Part shown: one piece after another, positions 5,499 to 7,410 of the stretch
Layout: each line of letters begins with the position of its first letter
Position numbering within the stretch: the first letter of the stretch is position 1
NCBI GenBank assembly: GCA_051748085.1
Contig: JBNJHA010000090.1
Location: 1 to 7,410 of the forward strand
Source: CAYNNQ01 sp051748085
GTDB lineage: Bacteria; Desulfobacterota; Desulfovibrionia; Desulfovibrionales; Desulfonatronovibrionaceae
Direction of reading: 5' to 3'
DNA length: 7,410 nt
Position numbers and translations under genes: made by a program
Notes under the pieces: model-generated
What the model was told of the DNA's origin: nothing
Seen by the model: the letters and a program-made list of their open reading frames with translations, nothing else
Database searches by the model: none

Positions 5499-6329
5499 AT
5501 GCGCCTGAATATCCTGACCGACAACAACACCTTTATCGACCGCTATTATCTGGCCGAGCCGGGGCTGTCCATTTTAATCGAAGACGGGCCGCAAAAAATT
5601 CTTTTTGACTGCGGCTTCAGTGATGTCTTCTGGCATAACGCGAATATAATGGGCCACAGTCTGCTTTTCCTGGATTATCTTGTTTTTTCGCACGGACATC
5701 TGGACCATACCTGGGGCGTGGAAAAGCTCATGCGGGAACACACCATCGCCGGACTGGAAAATATTAAACATAAAAAACCGGAAGTCGTTGCTCATCCTGA
5801 CGCCTTAAAAGGGGTCGGTTTTCCTCCGGGAATAAATATCGGTCCATTGATAGGTCCGGATGAAATGGCCGCATACTACAAAATGAATCTCAGCAAGGAA
5901 CCTGTCCAAATAACCGAACGGCTTATCTTTCTTGGGCAGATACCCAGAAACAATGATTTTGAGGGGCACGTGGCCATAGGCACCAAAATCGGGAAATCTG
6001 AGCCGGATCTGCTGCCGGATGACACCGCCCTGGCCTACAAAGATGAGCGTGGACTGATCATAATTACCGGATGTTCACATTCGGGAATATGCAATATAGT
6101 TGAACACGCACGCCGGGTTTGCGGGCAGGAAAATATCTTGAGCATTATAGGTGGCTTACATCTGCAAACCCCGGAAAAAAAGGTTTTAGAAAAAACATGT
6201 GAATTCATCTCCGGACTCAATCTGCAGACTCTTTATGCCGGACATTGCACGGATCTCGATTCCAAAATTGCTTTGGCCCAAAAATCTCCGCTCCGGGAAA
6301 TGGGCTCCGGGCTTGTTTTGGAGTTTTAA
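5499..6329 (+). CDS. MBL-fold metallo-hydrolase, COG1237 type
   Basis: The 276-residue cytosolic protein belongs to the metallo-beta-lactamase fold. The metal-binding signature is SHGHLDH (64-70), with His65, His67, Asp69 and His70. Other likely ligands are Asp37 in LFDCGF, His194 in TGCSHSGI and His221 or His249 in GGLH and AGHCTD. The stretch GCSHSGICNIVEHA (191-204) is characteristic of the subfamily often annotated as 7,8-dihydropterin-6-methyl-4-(beta-D-ribofuranosyl)-aminobenzene-5'-phosphate synthase-like. That name comes from a methanogen enzyme of the methanopterin pathway. No pterin gene lies nearby, so the bacterial substrate is best left open. The start follows GGGAGA at suitable spacing. 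The gene appears monocistronic, with its own promoter and a 323-bp gene-free spacer behind it. Confidence 0.9.
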   Translation: MRLNILTDNNTFIDRYYLAEPGLSILIEDGPQKILFDCGFSDVFWHNANIMGHSLLFLDYLVFSHGHLDHTWGVEKLMREHTIAGLENIKHKKPEVVAHPDALKGVGFPPGINIGPLIGPDEMAAYYKMNLSKEPVQITERLIFLGQIPRNNDFEGHVAIGTKIGKSEPDLLPDDTALAYKDERGLIIITGCSHSGICNIVEHARRVCGQENILSIIGGLHLQTPEKKVLEKTCEFISGLNLQTLYAGHCTDLDSKIALAQKSPLREMGSGLVLEF

Positions 6330-6540
6330 AGACAGATTCAACCTGCAACAGACAGTCTCCTTGCATCTTATTCAGAAATATTGTTACTTTGCTTTCCATC
6401 CGTTAAGTGGCCTTTTGCCGGGTTAACTGCGTCATTTTCCGGAATCATTCACTCATGCATTAAATTGCCTTCACTTGTAATTACTTAATTTCCTTGTTAA
6501 ACAAAAAATATACTTTCCAAACCTAAAATTTTAGTAACTA

Positions 6541-6567
6541 TTCAGCACACGCAAAAAATCTGCTGAA
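6541..6567. promoter_or_regulatory. Inverted repeat TTCAGCA-N13-TGCTGAA, possible operator
   Basis: Two perfect 7-bp arms (6541-6547 and 6561-6567) are separated by 13 bp, a spacing of about two helical turns between arm centres. That suits a dimeric regulator binding one face of the DNA. It lies 86-112 bp upstream of the PfpI-like start. There is no T tract, so it is not a terminator. Confidence 0.35.
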
Positions 6568-6609
6568 CAGATACCCGGATAAAAACCAAACTGTATTCAA
6601 TTGCTTATT

Positions 6610-6622
6610 CGGGAAATTCCCG
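6610..6622. promoter_or_regulatory. Palindrome CGGGAAATTCCCG in the leader region
   Basis: Six-base arms flank one central A. The site is 30 bp upstream of the PfpI-like start, where it would overlap the leader or promoter and could act as an operator or a small RNA hairpin. It is short enough to arise by chance. Confidence 0.3.
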
Positions 6623-6652
6623 GCGGCAACCCAAAAGACATCTGGAGGATTT

Positions 6653-7174
6653 ATGCTTCTAAAAAACAAAAAAGCGGCCGTTCTGGTCGAAAACATCTTT
6701 AACGATCACGAATTCTGGTATCCATACTATCGCCTGCTTGAAGAAGGCGCTGAGGTAGAAATAATCGGTCCGGAAAAAAACAAAAAATACACTGGAAAAT
6801 CGGGGACAAGTGCAGTCTCAACCTCCTGGCCCGGCGAAATCAATGTTCAGGAATTCGTTATTCTGATTATCCCCGGTGGATACGCCCCGGACCATATGCG
6901 ACGGCATGCCAATATGGTTGGCCTTGTGCGCGACTTTTTTGAGCAGGGAAAAATAATCGGAGCGATTTGTCACGCCGGATGGATGCTTGCTTCCGCGGAC
7001 ATATTAAAAGGCAAGACCGTCACATCGTTTTACGCCATTCGCGACGACCTGAGCAACGCAGGGGCAAAATGGGTGGACCGGGAAGTATGCACGGACGGCG
7101 GAATAGTCACCAGCCGCACACCGGATGATCTCCCGGCCTTCATGCGTGAAATAATTAAAATTTCAGGTGAATAA
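6653..7174 (+). CDS. DJ-1/PfpI family protein (PfpI/YhbO-like)
   Basis: The 173-residue protein covers one complete DJ-1/PfpI domain. The nucleophile elbow GAICHAGW (103-110) gives Cys106 and His107, and Glu13 in LVENIFNDHEFWYP matches the third key residue of PfpI-type proteins. LIIPGGYAPD (71-80) forms the conserved glycine loop, and DDLSNAGAKWVD (131-142) with TSRTPDDLPAFM (153-164) is typical of the PfpI/general-stress-protein-18 branch. Members are cytosolic oligomers variously described as peptidases, glyoxalases or protein deglycases, with the deglycase activity disputed; which applies here cannot be told. The start at 6653 follows GGAGG with 4 bases between. Only two bases separate its stop from the next gene, so the two are surely co-transcribed and probably translationally coupled. 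Confidence 0.93.
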   Translation: MLLKNKKAAVLVENIFNDHEFWYPYYRLLEEGAEVEIIGPEKNKKYTGKSGTSAVSTSWPGEINVQEFVILIIPGGYAPDHMRRHANMVGLVRDFFEQGKIIGAICHAGWMLASADILKGKTVTSFYAIRDDLSNAGAKWVDREVCTDGGIVTSRTPDDLPAFMREIIKISGE

Positions 7175-7176
7175 AC

Positions 7177-7410
7177 ATGGCTCTTGTAAATTTCGATTAC
7201 CTGACAAGGACGTTTGACCACGATTGGGACATTATTTTCGAGGTTACCGCTGAATTTGCGAGCACGGCCCCGGGACAACTTGAAAAGCTGGCGGATAGTC
7301 TGAAACAGAAGAATTTGACTGAAGCCGGACGGCTTTTCCATTCGCTTAAAGGATCGTTAAAATTGCTGGGCGCGGATGAAGGCAGTGAAATAGCATACTC
7401 CGGAGAGCTT
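7177..7410 (+). CDS. Hpt-domain phosphotransfer protein, 3' end cut by window
   Basis: The frame starts at ATG 7177 and stays open for 78 codons to the window edge. The stretch FHSLKGSLKLLGADEGSEIA (54-73) is a clear histidine-phosphotransfer motif (HxLKG), with His55 as the expected phosphoacceptor. The preceding 50 residues, including FEVTAEFASTAPGQLEKLAD (21-40), look like the leading helices of a four-helix Hpt bundle. No transmembrane segment is seen. It may be a stand-alone Hpt of about 110-130 residues or the N-terminus of a larger hybrid protein. AGGTGA, overlapping the end of the PfpI-like gene, serves as its ribosome-binding site. It would relay phosphate between a hybrid histidine kinase and a response regulator, neither of which is in view. 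Confidence 0.87.
   Translation, partial: MALVNFDYLTRTFDHDWDIIFEVTAEFASTAPGQLEKLADSLKQKNLTEAGRLFHSLKGSLKLLGADEGSEIAYSGEL

Larger units (their letters stand above)
6330..6652. other. AT-rich spacer before the PfpI-Hpt operon
   Basis: No gene is seen in these 323 bases. They contain a 12-bp palindrome CTAAAATTTTAG (6523-6534), a separated inverted repeat (6541-6567), a short palindrome (6610-6622) and the ribosome-binding site GGAGG (6644-6648). No convincing -35/-10 pair at 16-18 bp was found, and no U-tailed hairpin marks the end of the MBL-fold gene. Confidence 0.6.

Noticed and set aside
6413..6427. Possible sigma54 promoter (TGGCC...TTGCC) in the spacer
   Set aside because: The GG and GC doublets are not 10 bp apart as a -24/-12 promoter requires.

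Overview
The window looks like a chromosomal segment from a Gram-negative bacterium. A deltaproteobacterial/Desulfobacterota-type genome is my best guess. This rests on the family mix (a COG1237-type metallo-hydrolase, a universal stress protein beside an atypical kinase, and a PfpI-like protein coupled to an Hpt protein), on moderate GC with AT-rich spacers, and on dispersed TGTCATTCTGAG-type repeats. There is no rRNA or marker gene to prove it. I see no tRNA, CRISPR array, transposase or phage gene.

Layout. Positions 1-349 carry no gene but hold one dispersed repeat and a possible promoter. A polytopic membrane protein of unknown function (350-1294, +) follows and may be translated from a leaderless mRNA. 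Positions 1295-2088 form a gene-free block full of repeats: two inverted copies of the repeat family seen upstream, a perfect 22-bp palindrome, and a MITE-like structure of about 250 bp with imperfect arms of about 70 bp.

The central block holds a D-2-hydroxyacid dehydrogenase (2089-3042, -) and, starting 39 bp away in the other direction, a small class I methyltransferase with a zinc-ribbon-like N-terminus (3082-3729, +). The methyltransferase runs convergently, with a 5-bp gap, into a UspA-family universal stress protein (3735-4226, -). Upstream of the usp gene on the same strand lies an atypical protein-kinase-like gene (4303-5262, -). The usp gene appears to have its own -10 element downstream of a weak terminator, so the two may be only partly co-transcribed.

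The kinase gene is divergent from an MBL-fold hydrolase gene (5499-6329, +). The shared spacer has recognisable promoter-like elements facing each way, with an 8-bp inverted repeat centred between them. After a gene-free AT-rich spacer with short palindromes (6330-6652) comes a DJ-1/PfpI protein (6653-7174, +). Two bases later begins an Hpt phosphotransfer protein (7177 to the window end), truncated by the edge.

How the genes may work together. The right two thirds has a stress and signalling flavour: nucleotide-binding Usp, kinase-like protein, PfpI stress protein and Hpt phosphorelay module. None of the individual families is new. The points most worth a second look are the PfpI-Hpt coupling, the degenerate kinase next to Usp, and the repeat-rich block at 1395-2031. 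I found no convincing case for an entirely undescribed system.
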